DNA of 64,000 nt from Actinernus sp. WN-2022 (GCA_030867875.1 JAOWCC010000577.1:93849740-93913739); one strand, 5' to 3'; shown: positions 34,615 through 46,102, counted from the first letter of the stretch. Notes: a model not told the origin generated them from the letters alone. Translations and numbers: made by a program.

Positions 34615-35265
34615 GACTCCAAGATGGCTGAATGCGGCATTTCACTGACGGCACAAGAACATCGAAAATTCATACAAAGCACGCGGGCACAATGGAGATT
34701 TCTAGTTGAAATGCATCTTTAATAACCAAACTTTGAGTTTAAAACTTATATGCGTTTGTGCCATCGTGCTAACAGGCAAATGTTATCATCACTATTCGGC
34801 CTTACTAAAATTGCTAACACAATTAACTAGACTCAAGATGGCTGAATGCGGCTGTTCACTGTCGGCACAAGAACATCGAAAATTCATGCAAAGGACGCGG
34901 GCACAATAGAGATTTCTAGTTGAAATGCATCTTTAATAACCAAACTTTGAGTTTAAAACTTATATGCGTTTGTGCCATCGTGCGAACAGGCAAATGTTAT
35001 CATCGCTATTCGGCCTTACTAAAAGTGCTAACACAATTAACTAGACTCAAGATGACTGAATGCGGCTGTTCACTGTCGGCACAAGAACATCGAAAATTCA
35101 TGCAAAAGACGCGGGCACAATAGAGATTTCTAGTTGAAATGCATCTTTAATAACCAAACTTTGAGTTTAAAACTTATATGCGTTTGTGCCATCGTGCGAA
35201 CAGGCAAATGTTATCATCGCTATTCGGCCTTACTAAAAGTGCTAACACAATTAACTAGACTTAAC
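34615..35265 (+). repeat. ~214 bp satellite, left array (three units)
   Basis: Units start at ACTC(C)AAGATGGCTGAATGCG at 34615, 34831 and 35045 (the third has ATGACTG). Shared words include GGCACAAGAACATCGAAAA, TCTAGTTGAAATGCATCTTT and TCGGCCTTACTAAAA. A fourth unit at 35767-35980 follows after a LINE insertion. The same unit occurs in opposite orientation at 38343-39545. Confidence 0.95.
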
Positions 35266-35766
35266 TAGACAACTTGCTATATTAATGTATAAAATCCACA
35301 ACAATCTTTCTCCATTATATCTGAGAAAGATTTTTAATAATACTTCTAATGTCCACTCCTACAATCTGAGAAATTCTGAAATTAACTTGCATATTCCAAG
35401 ACCTAAGTCAGAAGCAGCAAAATGTGGCCTTCACTACAGGGGGTCTGTCCTCTGGAATAAAATCCCTGTGGAAGCAAGAGATCAAACTAGTCTAAATGGT
35501 TTTAAATCACGCCTATTAAATAAGACAATATTTGATAAATTACTGTAAATTAAGTTATTCTAGGAAATTTATTGTAGGAAATTTATTGTAGGACTAATAG
35601 TAGTAGGTTTTGAATGTATACATAGTAATAATTATAATGATTCTTATGTAAATTTTACTTTTTATTTCATTTAGTATTGTAATTAAGCTTAACTCACGGC
35701 TCTCTGGAAGACCATATTTGTGAAGTGACTCCGTGTTAAAATAAAGATTATGATGATGATGATGAT
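35266..35766 (+). mobile_element. 5'-truncated LINE inserted in the satellite, (GAT)n tail
   Basis: An 87-codon frame (35285-35548) encodes MYKIHNNLSPLYLRKIF, HSYNLRNSEINLHIPRPKSE and GSVLWNKIP, the usual end of jockey/CR1-like ORF2. It is followed by a ~200 bp 3' UTR ending AAATAAAGATTATGATGATG at 35745-35766. The satellite resumes directly after, so the LINE landed inside an existing array. Confidence 0.85.
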
Positions 35767-35980
35767 GACTCAAGATGGCTGAATGCGGCTGTTCACTGTC
35801 GGCACAAGAACATCGAAAACTCATACAAAGCACGCGGGCACAATGGAGATTTCTAGTTGAAATGCATCTTTAATAACCAAACTTTGAGTTTAAAACTGAT
35901 ATGCGTTTGTGCCATCGTGCTAACAGGTAAATTATATCATCGCTATTCGGCCTTACTAGAACTGCTAACACTTTTCTAAT
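35767..35980 (+). repeat. ~214 bp satellite, fourth left unit
   Basis: A complete unit from ACTCAAGATGGCTGAATGCG to CTTACTAGAACTGCTAACAC, ending six bases before the stop codon of the acidic-protein gene's shifted frame. Confidence 0.9.
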
Positions 35981-35985
35981 TTAGA

Positions 35986-37218
35986 TCAGATCTAGAACTA
36001 TCTTTTTTCGTTTTTAGGCTTTTCTTTTTTCCCACGGTCGCTAATTCTTTGTAATCTATATCACTTTTTCTTTTTCGTTTTAATACTTTATTCTTTGTTG
36101 TAGCCGGTGATGGTAAAGTTTTAATCTCATCTCTCGTTTTTATTTTCTCAGTTACCTTTTGTTTAAAATCTTTTTTTTGGATAATCGTTTTTGAAGTATT
36201 CCATGGCGTTTACGTAGTCGGTAATGTCTTCATTACTCTCGCCAGAATCGTTAACCATGTCTCCATCACTGTTTTCATCTTCGTCATTAGTATCTTCGTT
36301 ATCGCCATCTCCGTTATCGACTTCACCGTCATTGCCATCTTTGTTGTCGTCATCACTGTCTCCGTTATCGTCATCAGCATCTTCGTTGTCATCACCATAT
36401 CCGTTGTCATCATTAGCATCTTCATCATCATCGTCTCCGTTGTCATCATTAGCATCTTCATCATCATCGTCTGCGTTGTCATCATTAGCATCTTCATCAT
36501 CATCGTCTCCGTTGTCATCATTAGCATCTTCATCATCATCGTCTCCGTTGTCATCATTAGCATCTTCATCATCATCGTCTCCGTTGTCATCATTAGCATC
36601 TTCATCATCATCGTCTCCGTTGTCATCATTAGCATCTTCATCATCATCGTCTCCGTTGTTGTCATCACCATCTTCATCTTTATCATCACCGTCTCCGTTA
36701 TCGTCATTAGCATCTTCAGCATCACCATCTCCGTTGTCGTCATCGCCGTCTCGGTTGTCGTCATCAACATTTTCATCTTTGTCATCACTGTCGTCATTAT
36801 CGTTTTTATTGTAATCCGCATTTCTCAACCTCTCTGCTAATGCCACAACCCTTTGGTCGATCATGGGGTACAGCGACTGAATTTCTCCGTCTCCTCTCCG
36901 AAAAAAACTATCTATAAATTCCGCCGTTGTATTTTTGATGTTAGTCATTTTAGTTGTCATTTTCCTTATGCTAGCCATACATTCCTCGATAGCTGCTAGG
37001 CCTTCTTGCGTGTCGGTAGCGGTCTCTACCCGTCTCATTGTTTCTTGCCCTTTTTCCTCAATCTGCGAGATTGAACAACAGAGCAGTGAGTGGCATACAT
37101 GTATTTCGCTTTCAGAGCAGATTTCATATGAGTGGGGGAAAGCAGCAAGTTCGTAGCCTTGATCGTACCGGCTGTAACTTCCCAAACCGTAACTCTGAAA
37201 TTTGATTAGATCGGACAT
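35986..37218 (-). CDS. Acidic 12-residue-repeat protein with basic tail (A8 frame break)
   Basis: A 351-codon frame (36163-37218) has a leading segment with coiled-coil-like RRVETATDTQEGLAAIEECM and EFIDSFFRR. A long acidic tract follows, built on the 12-residue repeat DDDDEDANDDNG (at least six exact or near copies, 36 bp period), then EDITDYVNAMEYF. It stops just after a run of eight A (plus strand T8 at 36171-36178). One base shorter, the frame would run on for ~60 more codons, very lysine-rich (KRKRKSDIDYKE, GKKKSLKTKK), ending at TAG 35986-35988. The open, strongly biased tail suggests the real protein includes it, and that the A8 run is a mutation, an assembly error or a slippery site. 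A good acceptor (TCAATCTCGCAG at about 37073) suggests the first ~48 codons may be intronic. Family not recognised; nuclear, DNA- or histone-binding is a guess from charge only. Confidence 0.55.
36370..36680. repeat. 36 bp coding minisatellite
   Basis: TCATCATCGTCTCCGTTGTC ATCATTAGCATCTTCA repeats about seven times and encodes the DDDDEDANDDNG unit on the minus strand. Copies are nearly identical; one has GCG for CCG. All frames are open because the period is a multiple of three. Confidence 0.95.
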
Positions 37219-38142
37219 ACAGAAACAAATACGCTGGGGTCATATGGGTGTGAAATCAGTAATTAAAGGCAATTTGACTTTCTTCTTTTCACTCGACGGA
37301 GACAAAAACTAATTCCATTCTGGAGAGAGCATATCAAAATTAACAAAGTTTTGAGCATATATCTTAGACACCGACAAAGTTATGACCATCCAAAGTTCGA
37401 AATTTACAGGGAAATGTATGGTGGTAGGCAAAGCCTAATATTCACAAAAACGTTGGCTTATCTTAAACAAAATTAGCAAACGTTGAGTCAACGGTACATA
37501 CCAAATATCTTTTTAGCTTAAATTCTCGTGTTTTTTTAGGCTTTACTTAACATGTTATAACTCGATACATTTTGGTGATATTGAGAAACGGTTTTCGGTA
37601 TTCGTCAACTCTTTCAAACCTGCTATTCTTGTTGAACTTCGTAAAAATGTTAGGTGCTGTAACGGTGAAATATGTTTAAATGATAGTTTTAAGCCTGTTT
37701 CCCCCCCGTGAATGGGGAAGCCAATATAGTTCAGTGTCAATGTACACTATACAGTATCCGTGCTGGAAGTCAGTACCGCGACTCTCATACGAAATCCGCT
37801 TGGTCTGCATTCTTTATAAAAGAGGCGGTGATTCAAGTGTGATTACCAAAAAATTTACGATGTTCTCGTTGCAAATGACAATGTTTTTTCACTTACAACA
37901 ATCAGACCAATTTTGTAACACAGAATAAACTCCATGTGGGTCATTAGTGTTTCCCAGAAGGACGACAGCTCTTCCACTCTATATGCAAAATAAGAAAACA
38001 AAAAAGGTTTACCAATCGATATACCATATCGAAAGAATAAGGCAGTTACTCTGTAGACTTACAGACACGTAAATACTAAAATAGAACATACAAACCAACA
38101 CTAACCAAACCCAAACATACCATTTTTTAATATTATGTCATA
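37219..38142. other. 5' flank of the acidic-protein gene; no gene recognised
   Basis: AT-rich. No promoter element that I would call with confidence. Confidence 0.5.
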
Positions 38143-38309
38143 TGCCTCGTACCCAGGCGCGATATTGGGGAGCAAAGGACCACAGGAAGGATCAGATTTG
38201 CAACGGACCAAGGGAAGGGTGAAATGATGACATTAACCCATCCCGTGCTCTCTTGCACCCCATCCCATTCCCGTGGTCGCTCTTCAAAAGAGCGCCTGGG
38301 TACGAGGCA
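38143..38309. mobile_element. Short MITE with TGCCTCGTACCCAGGCGC ends
   Basis: TGCCTCGTACCCAGGCGC at the left and its exact mirror at the right enclose ~130 bp. No ORF. It lies just before the right satellite array. Confidence 0.8.
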
Positions 38310-38342
38310 GATGTGTCACTGTGAACTGATTTATCGATACAA

Positions 38343-39545
38343 TTAGGACAGTGAACTACCCCATTCAGCGATCTTGAGTCTAGTTAATTGTGTTAGCAGT
38401 TTTAGTAAGGCCGAATAGCGATGATAAAATTTACCTGTTGGCACGATGGCACAAACGCATATAAGAGATGCATTTAAACTATAAATCTATCTTGTGTCCG
38501 CGTGCTTTGTATGAATAATTATTGTGTTAGCAGTTTTAGTAAGGCCGAATAGCGATGATAAAATTTGCCTGTTAGCACGATGGCACAAACGCATATATAA
38601 GTTTTAAAATCAAAGTTTTGTTTTTAAAGATGTATTTAAACCAGAAATCTCACTTGTGGCCGCGTGCTTTGTATGAGTTTTCGATGTTCTTGTGCCGTCA
38701 CTGAAATGCCGCATTCAGCCATCTTGGAGTCTAGTTAATAATTATTGTGTTAGCAGTTTTAGTAAGGCCGAATAGCGATGATAAAATTTGCCTGTTGGCA
38801 CGATGGCACAAACGCATATCAGTTTTAAACTCAAAGTTTCGTTATTAAAGATGCATTTCAACTAGAAATCTCTATTGTGGCCGCGTGCTTAGTATGAATT
38901 TTCGATGTTCTTGTGCCGACAGTGAACTACCCCATTCAGCGATCTTGGAGTCTAGTTAATTGTGTTAGCAGTTTTAGTAAGGCCGAATAGCGATGATAAA
39001 ATTTGCCTGTTAGCACGATGGCACAAACGCATATCAGTTTTAAACTCAAAGTTTGGTTATGAAAGAGGCATTTCAACTAGAAATCTCTGTTGTGCCCGCG
39101 TGCTTTGTATGAATTTTCGATGTTCTTGTGCCGACAGTGAACTGCCGCATTCAGCCATCTTGAGTCTAGTTAATTGTGTTAGCAGTTTTAGTAAGGCCGA
39201 ATAGCGATGATAACATTCAGTGCCTGTTAGCACGATGGCACAAACGCATATCAGTTTTAAACTCAAAGTTTGGTTATGAAAGATGCATTTCAACTAGAAA
39301 TCTCTGTTGTGCCCTCGTGTTTTGTATGAGTGTTCGATGTTCTTGTGCCGTCAGTGAAATGCCGCATTCAGCCATCTTGGAGTCTAGTTAATAATTATTG
39401 TGTTAGCAGTTTTAATAAGGCCGAATAGCGATGATAAAATTTGCCTGTTAGCACGATGGCACAAACGCATATCAGTTTTAAACTCAAAGTTTGGTTATTA
39501 AAGATGCATTTCTACTAGAAATCTCTCTTGTGGCCGCGTGCTTTT
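38343..39545 (-). repeat. ~214 bp satellite, right array in inverted orientation (six to seven units)
   Basis: Units carry CAGCCATCTTG(G)AGTCTAGTTA, TGTGTTAGCAGTTTTAGTAA, GCACGATGGCACAAACGCAT and GAAATCTC(T)...CGCGTGCTTTGTATGA, the reverse complement of the left array. One unit near 38390-38520 is shortened. The array ends abruptly inside a unit at about 39545. Confidence 0.95.
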
Positions 39546-40500
39546 TATGGAACGGACCCGTACACATGGTAAACGAAGTGGAAAGCATAAGCGACAATCG
39601 GAACGTGACATTAACGCGATCCCGTGATGTTTCTGCTCAATGTACGTTTGACATTTGTAACCTCGTTATCCAATTTAGACAATTTAGATCAAAGCGCAAC
39701 CAATTTAGAGCGATTTAGAGCAAAGGACTTTTGCCGACAGAAATCAACAAAAACCAATTTAGAGCAAAGGGGGCCGCCAAACAGGCTCTGCCATTGGCTG
39801 GCTCTGTAGAAACGGAGGTGTTAATCCCTCTTGAAAAAACAATTTAGAACAAAGAGAAATGGACCCCCTCCCTTTGTCTTAGAGAAATAACCCCCTAATA
39901 CTGCTTTATTATATAATTCTGCCAAGAACACACGAAATATGATATATATATATGAAATATGAAATATGAGACCGTATTTCGGTAGTTACTTTAAAATGGC
40001 TTCCGGTCACCATATATGGTAAACCATTTACGGTTAGGTGTGTCCGCACGAACTGCGTGCGCCCTCTTAATTAACTATCATAAATTACACTCAATCAGTA
40101 CATGGTGATGATCTAGAGCAATTTGAGCTCTTGAACAATAAACAGTGTTTAGTGTCATATGAAAATCGAATAAATGTACAACTTATACCAGTTTAAACCA
40201 ATAAACTGGTTACTTCTATATAAGTAACAGTAATACTGCGTTGACTTATTGTATCGTGAAAATAGAGTAACACTTGGCAAATTTAAATAAACTCAGTAAA
40301 CGCTGCCTTGCAATAATAACAGTATTATCTAGTGTATTAATGCATAAAACTGCTATAAAAATCATCTAGTAACTGAAACCATCAATTCGTTTCTAACTAG
40401 AGCCATATACGGATTTATGTAGACTGCGAACAGTCCCTCCTTTTCCCTCCATTGATAGTAATTTGCGAGCGAAGAGAAAATATGGCAGGCGTTCGAGCGG
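39546..40500. other. No gene recognised; short CAATTTAGAGCAAAG repeats
   Basis: Between 39660 and 39860 the words CAATTTAGA and GAGCAAAGG recur irregularly. A further short inverted pair (CAGTCCCTCCTTTTC at 40431 and GAAAAGGAGGGACTG at 40535) runs into the next element. Confidence 0.5.
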
Positions 40501-40980
40501 AGCGAGAGGAAGAATGGGAATGAGAACGAGGAGAAGAAAAGGAGGGACTGCAGACATCACACAGAGGAAATAATTACGCGTTGCTGGAACAACGCAAAAT
40601 TCCCATTGGCTAACGAGTTTGCAGCGTGTCAACACCTATCAATCACAAACTAGCAGGAGTGGAACTTGAGAGTATCAATCAACATGGCGAGCTCGGTGGC
40701 CGTCGAAGCGTGTTTGAAAAGTTCAAACTCATGGCGCCACAAGTTGAATACTTTGTAACTACTTACTGGAGGGCGACAGCGAGCGTCGAAGTAAAAAAAC
40801 AACGTATCTCATAAACAGCTTGGAGAAAGTCTAGGCGTCTTTGAGTTTTGAAACATATGGTTGTTTACTACCTAACTTCAACTTCCGTTTAATTTCGGCC
40901 TCGTCAAATTCAGTTCGTCTTTCGGCCACTAAACAACCATGATTAACTTCTATAACCCCTGTGTTCTCCAGTCGTTATTA

Positions 40981-41664
40981 CGGCGTGTCTAAAACGCAGG
41001 TAGCGGGTAGCGGGTAACGGGTAGCGGGTTACGGATAGATGAAGGTTTATTTGAAATTATATAAGTACAAAAATATTATCTGGCACCCGTTTTTCCAGCA
41101 TTCGTTATATATATATATCTTAGCTTTCTTACTGTGCCGCCATGAAACTATACAATCTTGGACAATGATTTTGGACTCTGGTCGCTTTAATAGACTGTCC
41201 ATTCATTTAACTCCCACTCCGGCCCCCCTTTGAACACCTTCAATCTGAAAATTGTTTCACTGGTTTGGGAAGCTGCAGCTGTGTTAACTTTGCGTCAGGT
41301 ATTAATTTTTATTTTCATATAATAGTAATTTGTGTTGACTGTCCCAACATTTTTTATCCATGATTGTAACTCCTTCAGAGCCGTTCTTAGCCTGGGTCGT
41401 CGCGTAACGCTAGCCGCCCCACTAACAGCTGCTTACCTCAGCCACACATCCATTTCCGATCATGGTTATCACTGGTCAGGATAACGGTGTATATCAAAGC
41501 GAGTATTTTTCTTCTTTTTTTAAAATAACAACGGACAATTTTTGTATTGTTCTAAAACAAATAAATTTAACCTAGCCGTTACCCGCTACCCGCTACCCGT
41601 TACCCACTACCCGCTACCCGCTACCCGTTACCCGTTACCTGCTACCTGCGTTTTAGACACGCCG
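40981..41664. mobile_element. MITE with ~10 bp target duplication (Mutator-like?)
   Basis: The ends CGGCGTGTCTAAAACGCAGG are inverted copies, followed inward by tandem GGGTAGC/GGGTAAC units on both sides. Flanks carry the same GTCGTTATTA at 40971-40980 and 41665-41674 (the next base, C, is also shared). A 9-11 bp duplication is characteristic of Mutator-like elements. No transposase is present. Confidence 0.8.
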
Positions 41665-42268
41665 GTCGTTATTACGATTCCAAATGAGCTCATTTGATTA
41701 TCCCACTTAGTCATACTATGCCTTTATTGCTTTTATGAAATCTCAAAATTAACACAAGCACCTTTTACCGGTTGATTCTGAAGATAGATGTTTCATTCAT
41801 AATTATTGGTAAATTCTAAGCGGCCTGTATTCATGTTTGTTACACGCTGTTTCTTGTTCACGGCATGAAACACCACTGTGTCTAGCTTTGGTGTAGGTCA
41901 CAAGTAACTCTCAATCGCAATCTAAACCAAAACACAATGTAATTTTAATTTCAAATTGTATCCGGGCTTAATTCATAATGTATCGACTTTATAGATGGCC
42001 GTATATTTGTCATTTTTAGATACATATCATGTTATACGCCATACTATACTCCAGGCGAGTAAATTCTCGCACTTTTCCTTGCGGCCGAAACTTGTGGTGA
42101 TGAAAACATACGCTGAGTTGACTTCGATTTGTGGGGCACATTTGTTTTTGCCAAGCCAGCATCTAGATACGCTTTTAGATCTGCTGCTCTCCTAGTCTTT
42201 GTTGCGCACTTTGCACAAACACGGGAGGATGAACCAATCGTTTTCTCGAGCTGAGAATAACCCAGGTT

Positions 42269-42520
42269 CTACAAAATTTCTGCAAGTGAAAGCTTCAACA
42301 CGCCAGCTTTGCCAGGAATTGAAAATAGATTTTCCGTGGAGACCCGGTTTTCCCAAAAATTACCGTAATAGTTTTTAAAAGAGCAACTGCAAACACGGCA
42401 GAAATCGTTATACGAATATAAGATTGGCTTGGTTTTCTGCCTCTTTACCGGAGTCGTCGACAACATTGGGCTTTCCTGAGTTTGCATTTGGCGGTATATT
42501 TTGGGACTCAAGTGGAGCAA
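42269..42520 (-). CDS. Transposon ORF start with CRVC...STENLF domain
   Basis: An 83-codon minus-strand frame with a basic leader (TPVKRQKTKP), then NDFCRVCSCSFKNYYGNF, STENLFSIPGKAG and a hydrophobic LSLAEIL before a stop. The same domain, with CRIC and ENLLKPSERK, is in the 10.9 kb element. It starts ~125 bp inside the right terminal repeat, as expected for a transposon's first exon. Function unknown; the CxxC suggests a metal-binding half-site. The frame ends soon after the domain, so it is a fragment or a first exon. Confidence 0.55.
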   Translation of the reverse strand: MLHLSPKIYRQMQTQESPMLSTTPVKRQKTKPILYSYNDFCRVCSCSFKNYYGNFWENRVSTENLFSIPGKAGVLKLSLAEIL

Positions 42521-42719
42521 CGTCCGATGCTTACATCGGATTTCACGGAAAGGGGCGGAGCTGAGAATGACGACTTGATGAAAAGGGACAATGACAACTC
42601 GATGAAAGCACGTTATCGTAAAAATAAAAGGGGGCGGTAGTCATTTCCTCTGTGTGATGTCTGCAGTCCCTCCTTTTCTTCTCCTCTTTCTCGTCCCCAT
42701 TCTTCCTCTCGCTAAGGTC

Positions 42720-43420
42720 TCGATAAAGGTTCGATGTGTCATTTCGGGAAAAAACACTCTTGCAGCGTCACAATTAAAGCCACATAGCCGTACTATATAC
42801 CGTTTTAAAGAGGTCTTGAATTGAAGAAAGTATATATTTATTCCGTTTTGAACAAAAAATAAAAGCGTAGATGTTGTATATTTTTCAACGCGAAATGACT
42901 CCGTCCGCCAGAAGGAGTTCTGCCCTTCAGGCTCAAATACTGTGTCGGGCATCTTTGATATGTTGCGTATTACATGCAGATTTTATCCCACTTCAAAATC
43001 GAAAAAGTAGTTCTTCATGCCATTTTGATACAAACCAGGTCATAAAACCCGAACGAAAAAGAATTTCAAAATTCCCCGACACTCTATTTGAGAAACGGCT
43101 GTTTTCTACAACTTGTAATTTTTTTAGGAAAATTGGACAAACGCGAAAAGGTTGAACTTCAACAAACTAAGTTCTGTTTTAGGCCGAAAAGAAGAGCCGA
43201 GAAACACGGTGACTAAGACGTCCCGCCTCCAAGGGTTAATATCATTAACATTAGCCAATCAGAGCGATTCACGTTGTGTTCAGCCTCGGCCGACTTAATC
43301 AGTACAAAGTTCAGACGAGCTGCAGAACAGAGAAAGTAATACCATGATCGCATCGGTTTTCATTGTTCTCCCGAGGAAATTGTATCCACTAAATTTCCCG
43401 GCTCGTTACAAATGCAAGGG
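42720..43420. other. No gene recognised
   Basis: AT-rich sequence with no supported gene. Confidence 0.5.
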
Positions 43421-43426
43421 AATTTA

Positions 43427-43463
43427 GAAGTATGCATTGTCTTCGAGAACAATGCATACTTCT
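43427..43463. repeat. Perfect hairpin
   Basis: AGAAGTATGCATTGT is followed after a short loop by ACAATGCATACTTCT. A third related word AGAAGACAATGCATG follows at about 43496. Confidence 0.85.
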
Positions 43464-43699
43464 AATTTTCTCTTGGATCGTAATGAGGGAAAATTAGAAG
43501 ACAATGCATGCTGCACACGAGAGGTTCAAAGGCCTCAACTGGGCACTGCGCTCCAGTAACTATGGGCCATACAAAGCCCTACCGTTAGTCCCTAAGGCAT
43601 CCTTCCTCCATGTGGGACTCTCAAAACCCTGACCTGTGTTCATCATAACCTTCAACGTAAACCATGTGGGATCAGCTATTTCAACTGATCTGCACAAAT

Positions 43700-43735
43700 C
43701 GGTCACCCATCCAAGTACTAAAAACCTCCAGGAAT
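43700..43735 (-). repeat. 5S rRNA-like box C fragment
   Basis: The minus strand reads TTAGTACTTGGATGGGTGAC followed by CG, close to the conserved internal control region of 5S rRNA (AGTACTTGGATGGGAGACCG). The upstream A box and intermediate element are not recognisable, so at most this is a remnant of a 5S-derived repeat. Confidence 0.3.
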
Positions 43736-44160
43736 TATAAACATTTGCACTCCACGACGTATGTTTCTGGGTATTTTTGGGGACCCTTTTCTCCATTGCT
43801 TTGGCGACATTTTGAAATAGCGCTTCATGAAGTATATACCGCTGTTTCAAATAAAACCAAACAGACTCTAAATTGAATATTGATGAACTTCAATAACATG
43901 CATTCTCGACCAAGTTGTCCCTCAGAGGCCTCGTTGTTTGTTTAAAAAAACAAAAGACCAAAACGCGAAGTAATTGTGATATTTATTATTTCTTGACCGG
44001 CTCGCAAACTGAAATCAAATTTAAAAGTTAAAACTTCCCTTCCTCGGAGATTATAGTATTACAAACTAATACCACGGCATTTCGGTGTATAGTTCATTAA
44101 ATTGAGGCATGCATGGAGGCAAAATGGCTTCGGATATGCATGGGAATCCCAGCAATACGT

Positions 44161-44500
44161 GACACTGAATTTGACTGAATTAAAACAATTTTATAAATAT
44201 TTAAAACAAAGAATAGAGGATATTGAACTACAAGAATGGTGAAGACGAGTCTCGATCCGTAAAAAACAATTAAGGTCATTCCGTCAATTTAAAACCGAGT
44301 ACAAACTTGAAAGTTATTTGTTGAAAGTCGAAAATATAGAACATAGAAGAATAACATTATTAGCGACCATATTGAACGCGGCCGCTATAGTAAATCATAT
44401 AATAGTCCTGAAGAAAGAAAGTGCCCCCGTTGTCAACGTATGGAGGATGGAATATATTTTCTAATTGATTGTGACATTTACACAACAAAAAAAAACTGAT
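44161..44500 (+). mobile_element. LINE C-terminal zinc-knuckle fragment
   Basis: Plus-strand frames read RQFKTEYKLESYLLKVENIE, IERGRYSKSY, then ERKCPRCQRMEDGIYFLIDC. The CxxC...C arrangement after GRY is the tail of L1/Tx1- or Tad-type LINE ORF2 proteins. Frameshifts and stops are present. Confidence 0.65.
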
Positions 44501-44811
44501 CGCAACTAGGATATATATATCTTTAATTGCACAATATATTTATGAATGTTTTGAAATAAGGAAACGTTTAAAATAACATCTATTGTATTACTTATTACCT
44601 AGTATTAATATTTATTTATCCCTTAGTATCTTATTAGAGCTATTACGCCTATGTTCATCTGTATATGGCTCTATAATAAAAGTTGTTTTGTCTTGTCATG
44701 CGAACATAACTAACTCAAGAGAAACCACGTGTTTTTGCCACAATTTTAGAACACCTTTCAGCGATAGAAATGTCGAATAAAGGGGAAACAGTCAGATATT
44801 AGCAAACATTA

Positions 44812-45841
44812 CACACGTATGGTACTAGGAAAAACGCACATCATTATGCAAATTAGGATGCCACAGGGACCGCGGAGGGGGTGGGGTAGGTCGGGCTATA
44901 GCCCTACCACTTCTTTCGGGAAATGTGACAAAAACAAACTTCTAAATTAAAGCCTCTTGTCGTTGAGTGTGTGTGCCGGTTAAAATAAAGCAAATATACC
45001 GCAGCTAAATATATTTAAGTAATTATTAGCACATTGTTTCTCGAAAATGGGCAAACTTAAACGCTTTATAATTCTTACAGGCATTCCTTTTTGCAAATAC
45101 TGCGGGGGACTGGTTATGAGATACTGGAAACTATTCGCTTCCCATGTGCTCGTCTTGAACTTACAGACCGGCAATTGAATTGTGACACATGTCTGAGTGT
45201 TTTCGATTTCGTGCTTCAAAACAATCTAAAATGTCACGACATATAACAGTTTTTTTTTTCAAAGTATACCGTGTAAATCCTTTTGATAATTGAATATTTT
45301 ATAGAAGCAATAAGTCGAGCCAAATCAGATTGTTAAATTAACTAGAAAAGTGATTATTTTTATTTTTATCGAGTTCTTCAAACAATCGCGAGAAAGATTT
45401 AGCGAGAAATTCCACTGGAAAACGATGAAAATGGCATTTCCGAGACTCTAGATTTCAAAATTTCCTGGCGGGGGGGGGGGCATGCCCCCAAATCCCCTAG
45501 CACCTGTTGCACTGTATGGTTGTTTTAGCCCTACCAATTTTCAGGGTGCTCCGGGGTCCCTGTACCATGGTAACACTCTAGGTCCCAGGCTCATTCCGTG
45601 AGGAAAATAAATTTCCTAATTTATCCTTTGTCAAACACATTATTTCTACTGTGGGCATATCAGAAGGTTTGGAACAGCGTAAGAATTGTATGCCAGTGGC
45701 TTAAAGTGAATTATTTTGTGTAACAGTCATAAAAACTACAATTTTACGTTCAAGGTGAAAGGAGCCTGGGACCTAGAGTGTTACCATAGTAACATCTTAG
45801 TTTGTATAATGATGTGCGTTTTCCCTAGTACCATACGCGTG
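44812..45841. mobile_element. Non-autonomous TIR element (CACACGTATGGTACTAGG ends)
   Basis: The left end CACACGTATGGTACTAGGAA continues through a CGCACATCATTATGCAAA word; the right end mirrors it, finishing CCATACGCGTG at 45841. The interior has GGGACCGCGGAGGGGGTGGG near the left and GGTCCCAGGCTC near the right, but no transposase. A second copy begins at 62156 and runs off the window. Confidence 0.8.
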
Positions 45842-46102
45842 CATTTAAGTTACGAAAACAGCAGATAAAGTTAAAAATTAGTCTGTACAAGGAATGAGCA
45901 CACTGCAGTTTTGAGAATGAAGGAATGAAAGTTTATTAATTAGACCATATTTATGTAACCCCTGCAGTATTTTATATAATTGAGAGTTTACTATTCTCAG
46001 TAATTAACTCTCATGTAGATCACGCCACGTTATTCACCCGCGTTGCATTGAGCCACTTCTTCTTCAGCGGCAGATTTAGAGTTTGGATCCTGGAGTCTAA
46101 AC

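Larger units (their letters stand above)
40501..42715. mobile_element. TIR DNA transposon relic with CxxC-domain ORF
   Basis: AGCGAGAGGAAGAATGGGAA...GGAGGGACTGCAGACATCAC (40501-40571) is mirrored at 42645-42715. An ORF with the CRVC...STENLF domain reads inward from the right end, and an ATGGCGAGCTCGGTGGCCGT start reads inward from the left end (about 40683). The arrangement parallels the element at 10949-12732, where the opposite strand carries RecQ-like helicase debris, although the terminal sequences differ. A MITE is nested at 40981-41664. Confidence 0.6.

Noticed and set aside
36210..36821. Met/Thr-rich and Ser-rich ORFs overlapping the acidic gene
   Set aside because: Shadow frames of the 36 bp coding repeat.
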